Source: Porphyrobacter sp. HT-58-2
GTDB lineage: Bacteria > Pseudomonadota > Alphaproteobacteria > Sphingomonadales > Sphingomonadaceae
Direction of reading: 5' to 3'
Assembly: GCF_002952215.1 (NCBI RefSeq)
Contig: NZ_CP022600.1
Span: 1,860,001-1,924,000 of the forward strand
DNA: 64,000 nucleotides
The position numbers were made by a program, and so were the translations under genes. Positions within the stretch are counted from its first letter, which is position 1, and each line of letters starts with the position of its first letter. Below, one piece after another: positions 17,468 to 27,141 of the stretch. Below the pieces are notes generated by a model. That model searched no databases and had not been told where the DNA came from. It was given only the letters and a program-made list of their open reading frames with translations.

Positions 17468-18112
17468 CTAGCGCAGCGCACGACCAAACCAAAGTACGCG
17501 GCCGACAATATTAAGGGCCCGCTTCTCGAGACCATTCCAACTCGGGTAAGTGGGATTGTCGCTGACAACTGACACGCGCTTGCCTTGCGGTTCGATCGCA
17601 ATGCGCTTGACGCTCAGCATGTCGTCCATCCGCAGCACATAAATGCCGTCGCGCAGCCGCGCCTGACCATCTGCGAGATCGACCATCACCTCATCGCCAT
17701 CATGCAAGGTGGGCTCCATCGAGTCTCCGTAGACCCCGATGATGGACAAGTTCGAAGACTTGCTCGAGGTCAGCCGGCGCAACCATCGTTCATCGAACCC
17801 GAACTGGGCAGACTTGGATTCCATCGCGGCAAGCGCGCCATGCCCCGCAGAGGCTTCCACGTCGAGGATCGGCACCAGAGCCAGTTCGACAACCGGGCCA
17901 GTCCTATGGATTGGGGCACCGAGCATCTTTTCATCGACGCCGAAAAAGCGGGCAAGAACAGAGCGGTCCTGCTCATCCAGATGCCTTGGGCTGCCACGGC
18001 GAATAAATTGCTGGATATAGGCTGCATTGCGCCCGAGCAGACGCGAGATCTCAGAATAGCTGCAACCGCGCTGCTGGATCAACTCATCAAGGGCTCTGCG
18101 TGCATCATCCAT
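17468..18112 (-). CDS. S24-family (LexA/CI-like) transcriptional repressor
   Basis: A 214-residue regulator. The N-terminal HTH (CSYSEISRLLGRNAAYIQQF) is followed by an Ala-Gly cleavage-type site (ASAGHGAL), the nucleophile Ser in GVYGDSMEPTLHDGD and the general-base Lys in MLSVKRI. This is the arrangement of self-cleaving LexA/CI/UmuD-like proteins. It diverges from a small gene at 18218 across a cluster of TCTAGGA/TCCTAGA half-sites, which supports autoregulation. It may be a phage or mobile-element repressor or a stress-responsive regulator. Confidence 0.85.
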   Translation of the reverse strand: MDDARRALDELIQQRGCSYSEISRLLGRNAAYIQQFIRRGSPRHLDEQDRSVLARFFGVDEKMLGAPIHRTGPVVELALVPILDVEASAGHGALAAMESKSAQFGFDERWLRRLTSSKSSNLSIIGVYGDSMEPTLHDGDEVMVDLADGQARLRDGIYVLRMDDMLSVKRIAIEPQGKRVSVVSDNPTYPSWNGLEKRALNIVGRVLWFGRALR

Positions 18113-18120
18113 GCTGCCAA

Positions 18121-18174
18121 TCCTAATGCATCGATCTAGGAAATTTGATCCTAGACTCTAGGATTCCCTCCTAG
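18121..18174. promoter_or_regulatory. Operator cluster between S24 repressor and divergent small gene
   Basis: Half-sites TCTAGGA or its complement occur at 18135-18141, 18149-18155, 18157-18163 and 18169-18174 (TCCTAG), with a partial TCCTAA at 18121-18126. The central pair forms a perfect 17-bp palindrome (ATCCTAGA-C-TCTAGGAT, 18148-18164). The cluster lies 9-62 bp upstream of the repressor start, so binding would occlude its promoter and probably that of the gene at 18218. Confidence 0.75.
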
Positions 18175-18217
18175 TAAGAACATATGAGGAACGCAAGCGA
18201 AATGGGAGTCGCAGGCA

Positions 18218-18433
18218 ATGGAGCTTCTCGAGCAAATTGAGGCCTACCTCGCTCGGAGCGGTGTGGCGCCAAGCACCTTCGGCCGACAAGCTGCCGGAGA
18301 TCCGCGGCTTGTTGCTGATCTCAAGGCAGGCCGTCGCCCTCGGCACAGGACACAGGATCGGGTGATGAGCTTCCTTGCCACCGCCGAAAGCACGAGGGAG
18401 GCTGACTGTTGGGCGACGCATTCCCACGATTGA
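18218..18433 (+). CDS. Small helical protein divergent from the S24 repressor
   Basis: 71 residues: MELLEQIEAYLARSGVAPST, then FGRQAAGDPRLVADLKAGR and a basic segment. The pattern resembles the small Cro-like or HTH proteins of sphingomonad genomes in which FGR.A.GDP.LV..L..GR forms the HTH. AGGCA lies shortly upstream of ATG 18218. Sharing the operator region with the repressor suggests a Cro-like antagonist role (inference). Confidence 0.6.
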   Translation: MELLEQIEAYLARSGVAPSTFGRQAAGDPRLVADLKAGRRPRHRTQDRVMSFLATAESTREADCWATHSHD

Positions 18434-18735
18434 TCATCCTTCACCAACCCTGATCGTCCCGATCCCGAAATGCGCCGGAATCGCGAGGATCGGGCGGTCA
18501 CCGCAAGTGCTGCTCAAGCAGCCGTCCGAGGCGCGTTATCCAGCAAGAGTTTAATCTCCCGCGTCAAGGCGGCCTGGGCCAAAGCCACTGGCAGCGTGGC
18601 TGTGTCTTCGCTGCTTCTTTGGGCAACAGCACCGATGGCATCATCGCGCTTCATGGCGATCGTCGCACCCCTGCCGACCGGTTGGGACCTGGCGCCGTTG
18701 TGCTGGCGATGGCCGGATCGTTGCCCAGCCTTCGA
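18434..18735. other. No supported gene
   Basis: About 300 bp between the small gene and the end of the DUF11 operon. A minus-strand frame of about 45 codons starts near 18660 (MKRDDAIGAVAQRSSEDTAT), but nothing supports it beyond being open. Confidence 0.4.
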
Positions 18736-20850
18736 TCAATCGATGATATAGCGCGCCCTGAGTTCAACTGACCGTCCTGCTTCCAGTGCGCCGCCGGGCT
18801 GCAATCTGAAGTCGGTAATGGCCCCGTCGCAACCGTCAGCGTCGGCATTGGGTGTGTAATTCCAGCTTGCACCCCCGTCATTTGAGAACTCTAGATCATC
18901 CGACCCGGATCCGATCCCGGTAAAGGCGTAGGTCAGACCCGATGACCCGCCTGGATCGGCCCAATTCACGGGCCCTCCAGGCTGTGACACGCGGCACAGT
19001 CGGGCGTCAGCAGGTCCCTGATCCCAGATCACGACGCTATTCGTATCGGTCGCAGATGTGCCGGCGTTCGAAATAGTGATGATGTATTCGATCAGTGCGC
19101 CGGGAATGGCCTTCGGGCTGTTGGTCCCGTTGACGGGGTCAGAGATCAGTGTGCTCACCTTCGTGACAGACAGGCTGGCGAAGGGATTGCAGGCAATAAT
19201 GTCATGTATGGCAATGGCCTGTTGTCCCGGGTCTGTTGGTGCGGTGGAATCGTTACCATAGCGGATCACGATTTGCTCGACAGGCGCGGTAAAGGTCACG
19301 ACCACGTTACCGAACGGTTCTGTATCTGCCGAGAGTCCATCCCCCACCACGACGTTTCCCGTCACCATGTTCACGTTGCCATTGGTCAGCACAGGCATCA
19401 CGGTTGTGCCGCCATTAATGCCGATGACCTCGACCCGGTCAGCAAATTGACCGGAGAAGAAATCGACATCGAAGATGGAGAACTGCACGCCGGTCAAGAC
19501 CCGTGGCAAGGTGATGACAAGCTCAACCTCGCCGTTACGATCGGCTTGATCGCTCAGCATGGTCAAGCTGTTCTGAGGCTGGATCAGGCCGCCAGTCAGT
19601 GTGGGGACGACGGTTGGTGACTGCCCCCCGAAAGTGGCGTTGTTGAGAAAGGCACCATCATTTGTCAGTTGGAAGCGCATTCCGCCAAAGGTCGCAAAGG
19701 CATATGTATTGTCGGTCGAGCCTGCGGCCCAGCCAGGGATTGTGTCCCAGTCGAAGATCGCAGTGCCTGCAGGACAGATAAGGTTGGGAACGATGCCAGG
19801 GGGGCGGCCGCTCTGCACCGTGAACGTCGATATGGCATAGTCGTCTTCACTGGTGATGCCGTTGGCCGGTGTGGAGTCGAGATCAGCTGCGCTGCTCGAG
19901 ATGATTTCGGCAACGTTGGAGATGACGCTTCCTGCAGGTGCAGAAACAGAGCCTGTCAGGTTGATTGCAGCGCTTTGGCCCGGCGCGAGATTGCCGACGG
20001 TCCAAATGCCTGTCGCCGGATCAAAAGTGCCGGTGCCATTGGCAGATGCAAAAGTGAAACCCGCAGGGAGGGTATCCTGCACAAGGATCCCACTGGCCGT
20101 GGTGTTCGAGGCAGTGGCATTGATGACAGTGAGGCGCCAGGTCGCTGTCCCGCCGGAAACCGGCGGTGCCCCCACAAGCTGCTTGGTAAGCGAAAGATCG
20201 GCAAAGTTGGTCGGTTGCGCTGTCAGATAGAGCTCGGCATGACGAAAATTGCCGTTGTCGGCTGACGGAAACAGGTCGCACATTTCAAGCTGCCAGACGC
20301 CCTGTGCGCTCTGGCCGTTGAAGGCCGAAAGCGCATTGTTCGGACGAAAACGGTTTTGGAACGGCGGTGCTGTCGTCAGATGATTGCCGGTTGGGTTATC
20401 CGTATTGACGAGCTGACTTGCGCTATCGTCGAGACGCACATTGAAATTGTCCCCGCTGGTAAACTGGGTGTCGCCATTGACGAGCTGAACTCTGGTGCCA
20501 TTAGGCGATACCAGCGTGATCTGCAGGTCACCTCGCCACGTATGGGTTATGAGGACACCAAGATCGACATCGGCGACAGTGAAACTGTCGGTGACGTTGA
20601 AGGTGCGGATCAGAGGGCTTGTGCAGATGCGAGAACTGTTGATCGCCCCATCGTTTGTGACCACGTAGGTACTGACCGCCTGCGCGAGGAGTGGCTGGCT
20701 AAAGGCAAGGCCAAGCGACACGCAAAAGAAGCGCAGCACGAGGGTTACAACATCGGAGTGGATTGGAAACATGCGAGCGACCATGCTGCGGGCATAGGAA
20801 ATCGTGGTAAACAGGCGGTTAGCAAACCGGCTGGCGGAGGCGTTGCGCAT
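18736..20850 (-). CDS. Secreted P-domain and DUF11 repeat protein
   Basis: A 704-residue protein, last gene of the operon. A hydrophobic segment at about residues 38-56 (LGLAFSQPLLAQA) is the probable signal peptide; a start at 20784 or 20772 would give a normal-length leader. Residues about 60-215 resemble a proprotein-convertase P-domain (HTWRGDLQITLVSPNGTRV ... GVWQLEMCD). A DUF11-type beta domain follows (LSLTKQLVGAPPVSG), then an unassigned beta-rich part, then a second DUF11-like domain near residue 575 (NPFASLSVTKVST ... DPVNGTNSPKAIPGA). DPVNGTN.PKAIPGA recurs almost unchanged in the protein at 26018. A cell-surface or secreted adhesin-like role is likely; no catalytic residues are seen. 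Confidence 0.7.
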   Translation of the reverse strand: MRNASASRFANRLFTTISYARSMVARMFPIHSDVVTLVLRFFCVSLGLAFSQPLLAQAVSTYVVTNDGAINSSRICTSPLIRTFNVTDSFTVADVDLGVLITHTWRGDLQITLVSPNGTRVQLVNGDTQFTSGDNFNVRLDDSASQLVNTDNPTGNHLTTAPPFQNRFRPNNALSAFNGQSAQGVWQLEMCDLFPSADNGNFRHAELYLTAQPTNFADLSLTKQLVGAPPVSGGTATWRLTVINATASNTTASGILVQDTLPAGFTFASANGTGTFDPATGIWTVGNLAPGQSAAINLTGSVSAPAGSVISNVAEIISSSAADLDSTPANGITSEDDYAISTFTVQSGRPPGIVPNLICPAGTAIFDWDTIPGWAAGSTDNTYAFATFGGMRFQLTNDGAFLNNATFGGQSPTVVPTLTGGLIQPQNSLTMLSDQADRNGEVELVITLPRVLTGVQFSIFDVDFFSGQFADRVEVIGINGGTTVMPVLTNGNVNMVTGNVVVGDGLSADTEPFGNVVVTFTAPVEQIVIRYGNDSTAPTDPGQQAIAIHDIIACNPFASLSVTKVSTLISDPVNGTNSPKAIPGALIEYIITISNAGTSATDTNSVVIWDQGPADARLCRVSQPGGPVNWADPGGSSGLTYAFTGIGSGSDDLEFSNDGGASWNYTPNADADGCDGAITDFRLQPGGALEAGRSVELRARYIID

Positions 20851-20853
20851 CGC

Positions 20854-23800
20854 TTACCTCCCCAGTCCGAGGAAGCTGAAGCTGTCCGCATCAAACGCCA
20901 TCCGCACCGCCGCGAACACCCCCTTGTCGCTGTTGCGCGCCGCGCCGAAATCGCCATCACGGAAGCCTTCGATATTGTAGCCCACCGTTACCAGCATCCC
21001 CTTGACCGGGGTCACGCCGATGGTCGGGCCATAGGCAAAGCTGGTGGCCTTGTCGGTGACGTTGGAACGAACCGTGGCGCTCGCGCCGAGTTCGAATTTC
21101 TCGCCGATCCCGATGCGCGCGTCAGCCCCGACCAGCACCGACGTGCCGGAAAACTCGGTGCCTTCGAAGCGGTCGAGATTGTGCCGCGCGCCGAGGAAGA
21201 GGCCGAATTCGTGACGGCGGACTTCGGCACCTTCGACCTGGCCGCGCGGTGAGAAATTGGCTGACAGGCTGGCCACCAGACGGCGGGCGGTGGCATCGCC
21301 GTCGACCACCAGGGCGGTGCGCCCAGCGCCTCCAGCTCCGCCGATTTCGCCTGCGACGCCGCCGGTTATCCGGTCTGACCGAAACTCCACCCGGCCCAGC
21401 ATGGCGAGCGGGGAAGCGTCGGGGCGGTGGGCAAAGGCGATGCTGGCATCAAGGATTTCGGCCTTGGCGCCGCCTGCGGCTTCCGACAATGTCCAGGTGA
21501 TCCCGGAACCGACCAAGCTGCCTTCGCCAAGCTGACGGATTGCGCCAAACTGGGCGCCCTTGCGGTCGGCCATCTCGCCATCGCGCACTTCGCCGCGCGC
21601 CGTGATGCTCCAGCGATCCTTGCGCCACGCCGCGCCGAAGGTCACAGCGGTGAAATCCTCGAACAACAACCCACCGGTCAGCTGGCCGCCGCTGGCAGGC
21701 GGCTGGGCCGGGTTGATGACGCCTGCTGTTCCCGGATTGCCGCCAATGGTGCGGTTGCTATCCACTGTGGCATCGACCGTCAGCGTCTGGCTGATCTGAA
21801 GGGTCTGCGACAGGCCGAAGGCGGCAAAGCTGCGGTTGCCGTTCTCGCCAATGGTCTCCTGCCCGAGGGTCGTGACGATCTGCCCGCCCTGCCAGGGGGC
21901 AACCTCGATCCCGCCGCGCAGCTGCCGCGCCTTCAGATTTTCGCCATCGGCCAGCTCGTAGGTGCCGACAAGGCGCACGTCCTGCGTGATCGCATAGCGC
22001 AGTCCCAGACGGTGGCGTGCGGGAAGATCCAGGCTTTCGCTCTTGCCCAGCGCGATCGCGGTGCCAGCCGACAGTTCCAGCTTGTTGCCCATCAGCCGCT
22101 GGGTCGCGCCTGCTTCCAGCACGGTCGAGGTTGCGTTGCTGCCATCGGCGAGGCGATCGTTGAAATGGGTGAGGCCCAGCCTGAGATCGGTGTTCTGGCG
22201 GGTCAGCACGAACTGGCCTTGGGCGGCGCGGCGGCGGGTCTGGTCGACAAGGCCCTCATCCTGCCACAGGCTGCCAGTGAAATTGAGCTGCTGGCTGAGC
22301 AGCACCCTGCCATCGACCCCGATCTTGCGACGGCCACGTTCTGCCGCGTTCTGCTGACCGATTCCATAATCACCGTCGATCTGACGGGCATAGGCGAGCA
22401 GGTCGAGGATGGCGGTCTGGTGCTGGGCTTCGACCAGCCAGCCAGTCGCAGCCTCGCCCTCGCGGCGGCTGACACCCAGTTCGGCGCGAATCTCGGTGCT
22501 GTCACCGATACGGGCGAGCAGATCGACGGCTCCGATATCGGTGCGCTGCGTCTGGCCGCTTGCCCCTTCGATTCCGGCATCGGTGATTGCGCTGGCACCG
22601 ATGCGAAGCTTGCCATTCGCACTGGTCCAGTCGGCGCGCACCCCGGCGTTGAGCTCCGCCTCGCCCGCGCCGTCAGTTTCGAACTCGATGACGATGAATT
22701 GCGGGTTGAGGTTTTCATCCCGGCTCAGCACGGGCGCAGCGAAGCGGATCGTGCCTGACAGCAGATCAATGTCGTAATCGGCAAAGCGGGTCAGCGCGCG
22801 GGTCGAGATGATCAGCTCGGGGCGGAACCGGTCGCGCACTTCGATCGTCACACGTTCCGAATTGGGCAGGATGCGGCGGCTGGCGAGGCTGTAGGGGCCG
22901 GAGATGCCCTGACCCTGGATTTCCTGACGCTGGAACCGGCTGGCAATCTCTGCGGCAAAGCCCTGCGCCTTGATCTGTCCGACGCGTGCCTCGGCCTTCA
23001 CACCGGTTGCGGTGCGGTTGTAATTGGCAAGCCGCGTCTGGTTGAAGGCGGTCTGGAAATCTCCATAGAGCGCGTAGAAGGTCGAGGTTTCGATGCGGAC
23101 ATACAGCTTTTCGCGAGTGGCGGCGTCGAACTGGCGGGCGGAAGCATCGCCGAACACGGTGTAATAGGCGGTCGGATCAAGCGCGCCGAGCACGCGCTGG
23201 TCTTCGCGCTGGCGGGCGCTGTCATAGGCGAGTGTGAGCAGATATTTGCCCAGCACCCGGCCCTTGGCATAAAGCGCAACGCGCGCATCATCGCCCAGAT
23301 CGCTGTCGAACTGCCCGGCGCGCTCCATATTGTCCGCCACCGAACGCGCGCCCAGCGTGCCTTCGACAAGGCCGATGATCGTCCATTCGATATCACCCGG
23401 CTCGATCCACGCCTCAAGCTCTTGACGGCGGGTGATCTCGCCATCGTTGAACGCGAAATCGAGCCGCAGCGAGCCACTGACCATGGTGGGGGCGAGTTCG
23501 ATCCGGGCGATGCCGTCCTCGCCCTCGACCACCCAGCGCGCGGCCATCGGGGTCATTCCGGTAAGCTGGTTGAGCTGCTGGCGGTCGATCTGCTCGGCGC
23601 TCTGATAGGGAGCGTTGAGAGTGAAATTGCCCGATATACCTTCGCGCAGGGGACGGCCGTTGCGGTCGAGTACGCGGATCGTCACCACCGGGCGCGTGCG
23701 GCCATCGGCGACAAGGTTCGATTGCGCAGGCAGGAATTCGACCTTGGCCGGTGTGCGGGTGAAGAACACCTCACGCGTGAAGGTCTTCGAGACTTCGCCA

Positions 23801-25998
23801 TAGCTGTTGATGATACGCGCTTCGAGCATGGTGCGTTCGTTGATCAGCGGCACGCCGCGCCACTGGCTGATTGCGTATTTGCCTTTTTCCGGGGTCTGTG
23901 TGCCATCGAAGGCGAGCGGATCGACCGGCTTGCCATCAACCAGCAGCTCAACGCTCTGGCCGCGGCGGTGGCGGATCACCACGCGGACCGCAGGCGCGCG
24001 CGGGTTGGCATCGGGGGCGGGGGCAAGGAAGCCGTCCTCGCCATCGCCCAGCATCAGAAAATCGGTCGGCGCCGCGGCGGGTTCGACGGGAGTGGCCGGG
24101 GCTTTCTCTGTGGGACTGGCAGGTGCCACAGGCGCGGGCGCAGCCGTCGTACCGGCGGGCAGCACAGCGTGGAAATCGGCGACCACCAGGCTTCCGCCCT
24201 GACCGATCGCGAGCCGCGAGAAGGCGCTTCCGGCATTGCGGGTCGAGCGCGAGCAATCGATCATCCGCGCCCCATCGGGCAGGGTCATGCGCGAAACCTG
24301 CACGACGTGGGTGCCGGGGACGACGCCTTCGAAGTGATAACGCCCGTCGGCATCGGTGACGGCGAAGCTGCCGTCTTCCAGCATGATCCGCACGCCCGCG
24401 ATCCCGCTGCGTTCGCGTTCGGGCAGGGTGCAGTCGCCGGCCGTGATGCGCCCGATGATGGTCATGCGGTCGGCGATGCCATCGCGCCGCAGATCCACTG
24501 CGGCGCTGGCGCGTGACAGGCGACCGAGCGAATCGGTCACCTGCGCATCGTTGAGCACCCGGCCCGGAGGCGCATCGGGGCGTACGGTCATGGCATAGGT
24601 CACGCGGGCCGAGGCGCCGGCGGCAAGATCGCCCAGTGCGATGGTCAGCACCCGGCCATCGGGCGAGATCGTGACAGCCTGCGGAGCAGGTGCGCCGTTG
24701 ATGCGGATCGTGTCGCGCCGCAGCCGCAGCCAGCGCGAAGGCGTGTCGGTCAGCGTCACGGCGCGCTTGACCCGTGCCGGATCGGGATTGCGGACAGTAA
24801 CGGCATAGAACACCACGTCGCCGGGAGCGGCGGTGGTGCGCGAAGCGGTCTTGGCGAGGCCGAGATCAAGGCTCGGCCGGTCGACCGGGATATCGACTTC
24901 GAAAGGCGCGGGATCGTCGAGCACGAAGATATCGCCGAAAGATCCGTCGCGAATGACATAGGGTCGGCCATCGGGCCGAGTGATGCGGGCGAGCACGTCG
25001 CGCGGGGCGGCAGATGGCGCGGTGTAGGGATCGGGCGGTGTCACGACGAGCCGGAAGCGACCCTGTGTGGTGAGCGGGAACCAGAACTCGCCCGGCCCCA
25101 TCATGACGCTGCGTCCGCTACCGTCGGTCACGGCCTGACCGGAAATCATGCTGGAAGGCCATGCGGTGACGCCATCCTCGGCAAAGACGGTTGCAGGGGC
25201 GCCGGTGTCGGCATTGACGAGTGCCACGCGCGCACCATCGACCGGCTCGCCGGTTTCGCTGTCGAACACGACGCCGAAAGGATCGACCAGCACGGCGACT
25301 TCGGTCTGGACGAGTATACCGCTTTCGTCGGGGCGCATGGCGGCGATGGTGATGCGCGTTTCGCTGCCCACGCTGATGCGGCAATCTTCCTGCACCAACG
25401 GCGGGGGGATGCGCATTGTGTCGATCGATCCGGCAAATACGCCGCTATTGGCCGCGGTTTCGAAAACGGTGATCGTCTCGTGGTCGCCTTCGAGCGTGGT
25501 CAGCACTACGGTCATGCTGTCAACTGCGCCTGGATCACGGTTGGCACCGGCGGCGGTGATTTCGAAGAACATCGGCTCGCCCCCGCGCAGCTGGCTGGTC
25601 GGGACGACGCGGGCCGTAGCGGTGGTGGAAATCGGGCCACCCGCCGGCGCTAGGCTGGCGGTGACAAGGTCGCTGCGCAGCTGCGCCTGATTGGGCACAG
25701 TGCTGCAGCGCGGTTCGATATAGACCAGCTCCGCGCCGGTGCCGGGCGAACGGCGGAATACCTGGATCACTGGCGGGGCTGCAGGGAGGGTGCTGACGTC
25801 GAACCGCACCGGATTGCTCGAAATCCGGCGGCGCGAGCCGTCAGCATCCCATGTGGCTTCGGCGATGTTGGTGATGCTGCGCACCGCCGCGCCGTCATTG
25901 TTCGTCTGTGCGGATGCCCCCTCCTGCGGCACGCCGAGAGGCAGCAGCACCGCAAGGAGTGCTGCCGCGACGCGCCGCAAGGAGGGGGAAACACGCAA
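20854..25998 (-). CDS. Giant DUF11/SdrD-like protein with C-terminal outer-membrane barrel
   Basis: 1714 residues. A signal peptide ends near residue 30 (EGASAQ). The N-terminus has the operon's shared ITNIAEATWD motif. A DUF11 domain starts near 378 (LDLGLAKTASRTTAAPGD) and an SdrD-B-like domain lies near 535-570 (GIAGVRIMLEDGS ... DADGRYHFEGV). A Pro/Ala linker at about 615-645 precedes further Ig-like domains. From about 875 to the end, alternating polar/apolar strands with tight turns (LYGDFQTAF, LANYNRTATGVKAEAR, GVFAAVRMAFDADSF) suggest a large beta-barrel. The C-terminal residue is Arg, not the usual Phe. Start codons of this gene and the next are 18 and 3 bp from their neighbours, so it is co-transcribed. 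Inference: it displays or exports the smaller DUF11 proteins. Confidence 0.7.
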   Translation of the reverse strand: MRVSPSLRRVAAALLAVLLPLGVPQEGASAQTNNDGAAVRSITNIAEATWDADGSRRRISSNPVRFDVSTLPAAPPVIQVFRRSPGTGAELVYIEPRCSTVPNQAQLRSDLVTASLAPAGGPISTTATARVVPTSQLRGGEPMFFEITAAGANRDPGAVDSMTVVLTTLEGDHETITVFETAANSGVFAGSIDTMRIPPPLVQEDCRISVGSETRITIAAMRPDESGILVQTEVAVLVDPFGVVFDSETGEPVDGARVALVNADTGAPATVFAEDGVTAWPSSMISGQAVTDGSGRSVMMGPGEFWFPLTTQGRFRLVVTPPDPYTAPSAAPRDVLARITRPDGRPYVIRDGSFGDIFVLDDPAPFEVDIPVDRPSLDLGLAKTASRTTAAPGDVVFYAVTVRNPDPARVKRAVTLTDTPSRWLRLRRDTIRINGAPAPQAVTISPDGRVLTIALGDLAAGASARVTYAMTVRPDAPPGRVLNDAQVTDSLGRLSRASAAVDLRRDGIADRMTIIGRITAGDCTLPERERSGIAGVRIMLEDGSFAVTDADGRYHFEGVVPGTHVVQVSRMTLPDGARMIDCSRSTRNAGSAFSRLAIGQGGSLVVADFHAVLPAGTTAAPAPVAPASPTEKAPATPVEPAAAPTDFLMLGDGEDGFLAPAPDANPRAPAVRVVIRHRRGQSVELLVDGKPVDPLAFDGTQTPEKGKYAISQWRGVPLINERTMLEARIINSYGEVSKTFTREVFFTRTPAKVEFLPAQSNLVADGRTRPVVTIRVLDRNGRPLREGISGNFTLNAPYQSAEQIDRQQLNQLTGMTPMAARWVVEGEDGIARIELAPTMVSGSLRLDFAFNDGEITRRQELEAWIEPGDIEWTIIGLVEGTLGARSVADNMERAGQFDSDLGDDARVALYAKGRVLGKYLLTLAYDSARQREDQRVLGALDPTAYYTVFGDASARQFDAATREKLYVRIETSTFYALYGDFQTAFNQTRLANYNRTATGVKAEARVGQIKAQGFAAEIASRFQRQEIQGQGISGPYSLASRRILPNSERVTIEVRDRFRPELIISTRALTRFADYDIDLLSGTIRFAAPVLSRDENLNPQFIVIEFETDGAGEAELNAGVRADWTSANGKLRIGASAITDAGIEGASGQTQRTDIGAVDLLARIGDSTEIRAELGVSRREGEAATGWLVEAQHQTAILDLLAYARQIDGDYGIGQQNAAERGRRKIGVDGRVLLSQQLNFTGSLWQDEGLVDQTRRRAAQGQFVLTRQNTDLRLGLTHFNDRLADGSNATSTVLEAGATQRLMGNKLELSAGTAIALGKSESLDLPARHRLGLRYAITQDVRLVGTYELADGENLKARQLRGGIEVAPWQGGQIVTTLGQETIGENGNRSFAAFGLSQTLQISQTLTVDATVDSNRTIGGNPGTAGVINPAQPPASGGQLTGGLLFEDFTAVTFGAAWRKDRWSITARGEVRDGEMADRKGAQFGAIRQLGEGSLVGSGITWTLSEAAGGAKAEILDASIAFAHRPDASPLAMLGRVEFRSDRITGGVAGEIGGAGGAGRTALVVDGDATARRLVASLSANFSPRGQVEGAEVRRHEFGLFLGARHNLDRFEGTEFSGTSVLVGADARIGIGEKFELGASATVRSNVTDKATSFAYGPTIGVTPVKGMLVTVGYNIEGFRDGDFGAARNSDKGVFAAVRMAFDADSFSFLGLGR

Positions 25999-26017
25999 GA
26001 CCTGGATCCGGATCGGG

Positions 26018-27070
26018 TTAGTCGATCACGACCCGGAAATAGAGCGAGCGGGTCTCGCCGCCAGCAACGTCGCTGAGGTCGCCCGTCACCCGGTCAGCGC
26101 CGCCAGCGCCCGCGCCCGCGACAAAGTTGCCGCCCGCCGTGCCGTTGGCACAGTTGGCATCGCCATCGACGAAGATGCCGAATGCGCTGTCATAGATCAC
26201 CTCGAAGGGCAGATCGTCGGTCACGTTGACATCGGTCGCGGTTGAAGCACTGGCAGCGTTGGCCACGGTGATGCAATATTCGATCGTCGCGCCCGGAATT
26301 GCCTTGGGGTTGTTCGTCCCGTTGACCGGGTCGCTCACCACGCGGCTCGACTTGGCGACATCCACGACCGCACCGGCCACGGTGTAGGTGCCGATGGCCG
26401 AGAAGGCACCGTCGCGCACGCTGTCGGTGGCACCCTGACCATCAAACAGCACGGTGTCGATACCGCTGGTGTTGGTGGCGGATTCGACCAGCTCGGCACC
26501 CAGCGAGCCCGCGCCGCCAGCGGCATGGGCATTGGCAGTCAGTGCAATGTCGAACTGATCGTCGTTGATTGCATTGAGGCCAAAGTCGGCGATGACGATC
26601 ACGGCGGTGGTGACGCCGGTTGCAGACGAGCCGACTTCATCAAGGAAGGTGATCGGCCCTGCGGCCAGTTCTGCCGCATCCAGCACCCGGTCGCCATTGG
26701 TGTCGAGGAAGATGCGGATATTGCTGATGTTTGCAGCTGTCCCTGCATTTAGAGCGGTCGTCAGTTCAAGATCGACGCTGCTGTTTGACAGGTTCGTGAC
26801 GTCAAACGCGATCGCCTGTTCGGTCGAACCCGGCGTGACACTGGTGGCCGCGCCGACATTGGTAACGGTCACGTTGACGCGCTGGTCAACGGTGAATTCG
26901 TCGGTCGCGGTCTCGGCGTTCTGAGTGATGCCGTTGACGTTGTAGGTGACGTTCACGGTGTTGCTGATGGTGGTGCCTGCGGTGGTCCCTTGGGCCAGGG
27001 CAGGGGCGCTCGTCATCGCGATGAGCGCGCACGCGCTCACCGCACCGAGCAACTGCTTGGTGGTCTTCAT
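26018..27070 (-). CDS. Secreted DUF11-type surface protein
   Basis: 350 residues with a clear signal peptide (MKTTKQLLGAVSACALIAMT, cleaved after APALAQ). It continues with ISNTVNVTYNVNGITQ, the same opening repeat as in the 28675 gene (IRNTAVASYDEGG). The middle holds a calcium-site-like DTNGDRVLD. The C-terminal third contains DPVNGTNNPKAIPGATIEY, shared with the 704-residue protein. It is all-beta and ends RSLYFRVVID. Likely a secreted or surface-anchored structural protein; no enzyme motif. Confidence 0.65.
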   Translation of the reverse strand: MKTTKQLLGAVSACALIAMTSAPALAQGTTAGTTISNTVNVTYNVNGITQNAETATDEFTVDQRVNVTVTNVGAATSVTPGSTEQAIAFDVTNLSNSSVDLELTTALNAGTAANISNIRIFLDTNGDRVLDAAELAAGPITFLDEVGSSATGVTTAVIVIADFGLNAINDDQFDIALTANAHAAGGAGSLGAELVESATNTSGIDTVLFDGQGATDSVRDGAFSAIGTYTVAGAVVDVAKSSRVVSDPVNGTNNPKAIPGATIEYCITVANAASASTATDVNVTDDLPFEVIYDSAFGIFVDGDANCANGTAGGNFVAGAGAGGADRVTGDLSDVAGGETRSLYFRVVID

Positions 27071-27141
27071 TGGTCTGGTCCTGTGCGTGTGTCCCGCGTG
27101 ATCAAATCCGCCCGCAGGACGTGGCGGTTATCTCCCGCTGG

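Noticed and set aside
21427..22758. Long plus-strand frame opposite the giant DUF11 gene
   Set aside because: Shadow; the minus-strand frame has signal peptide, domains and operon context.
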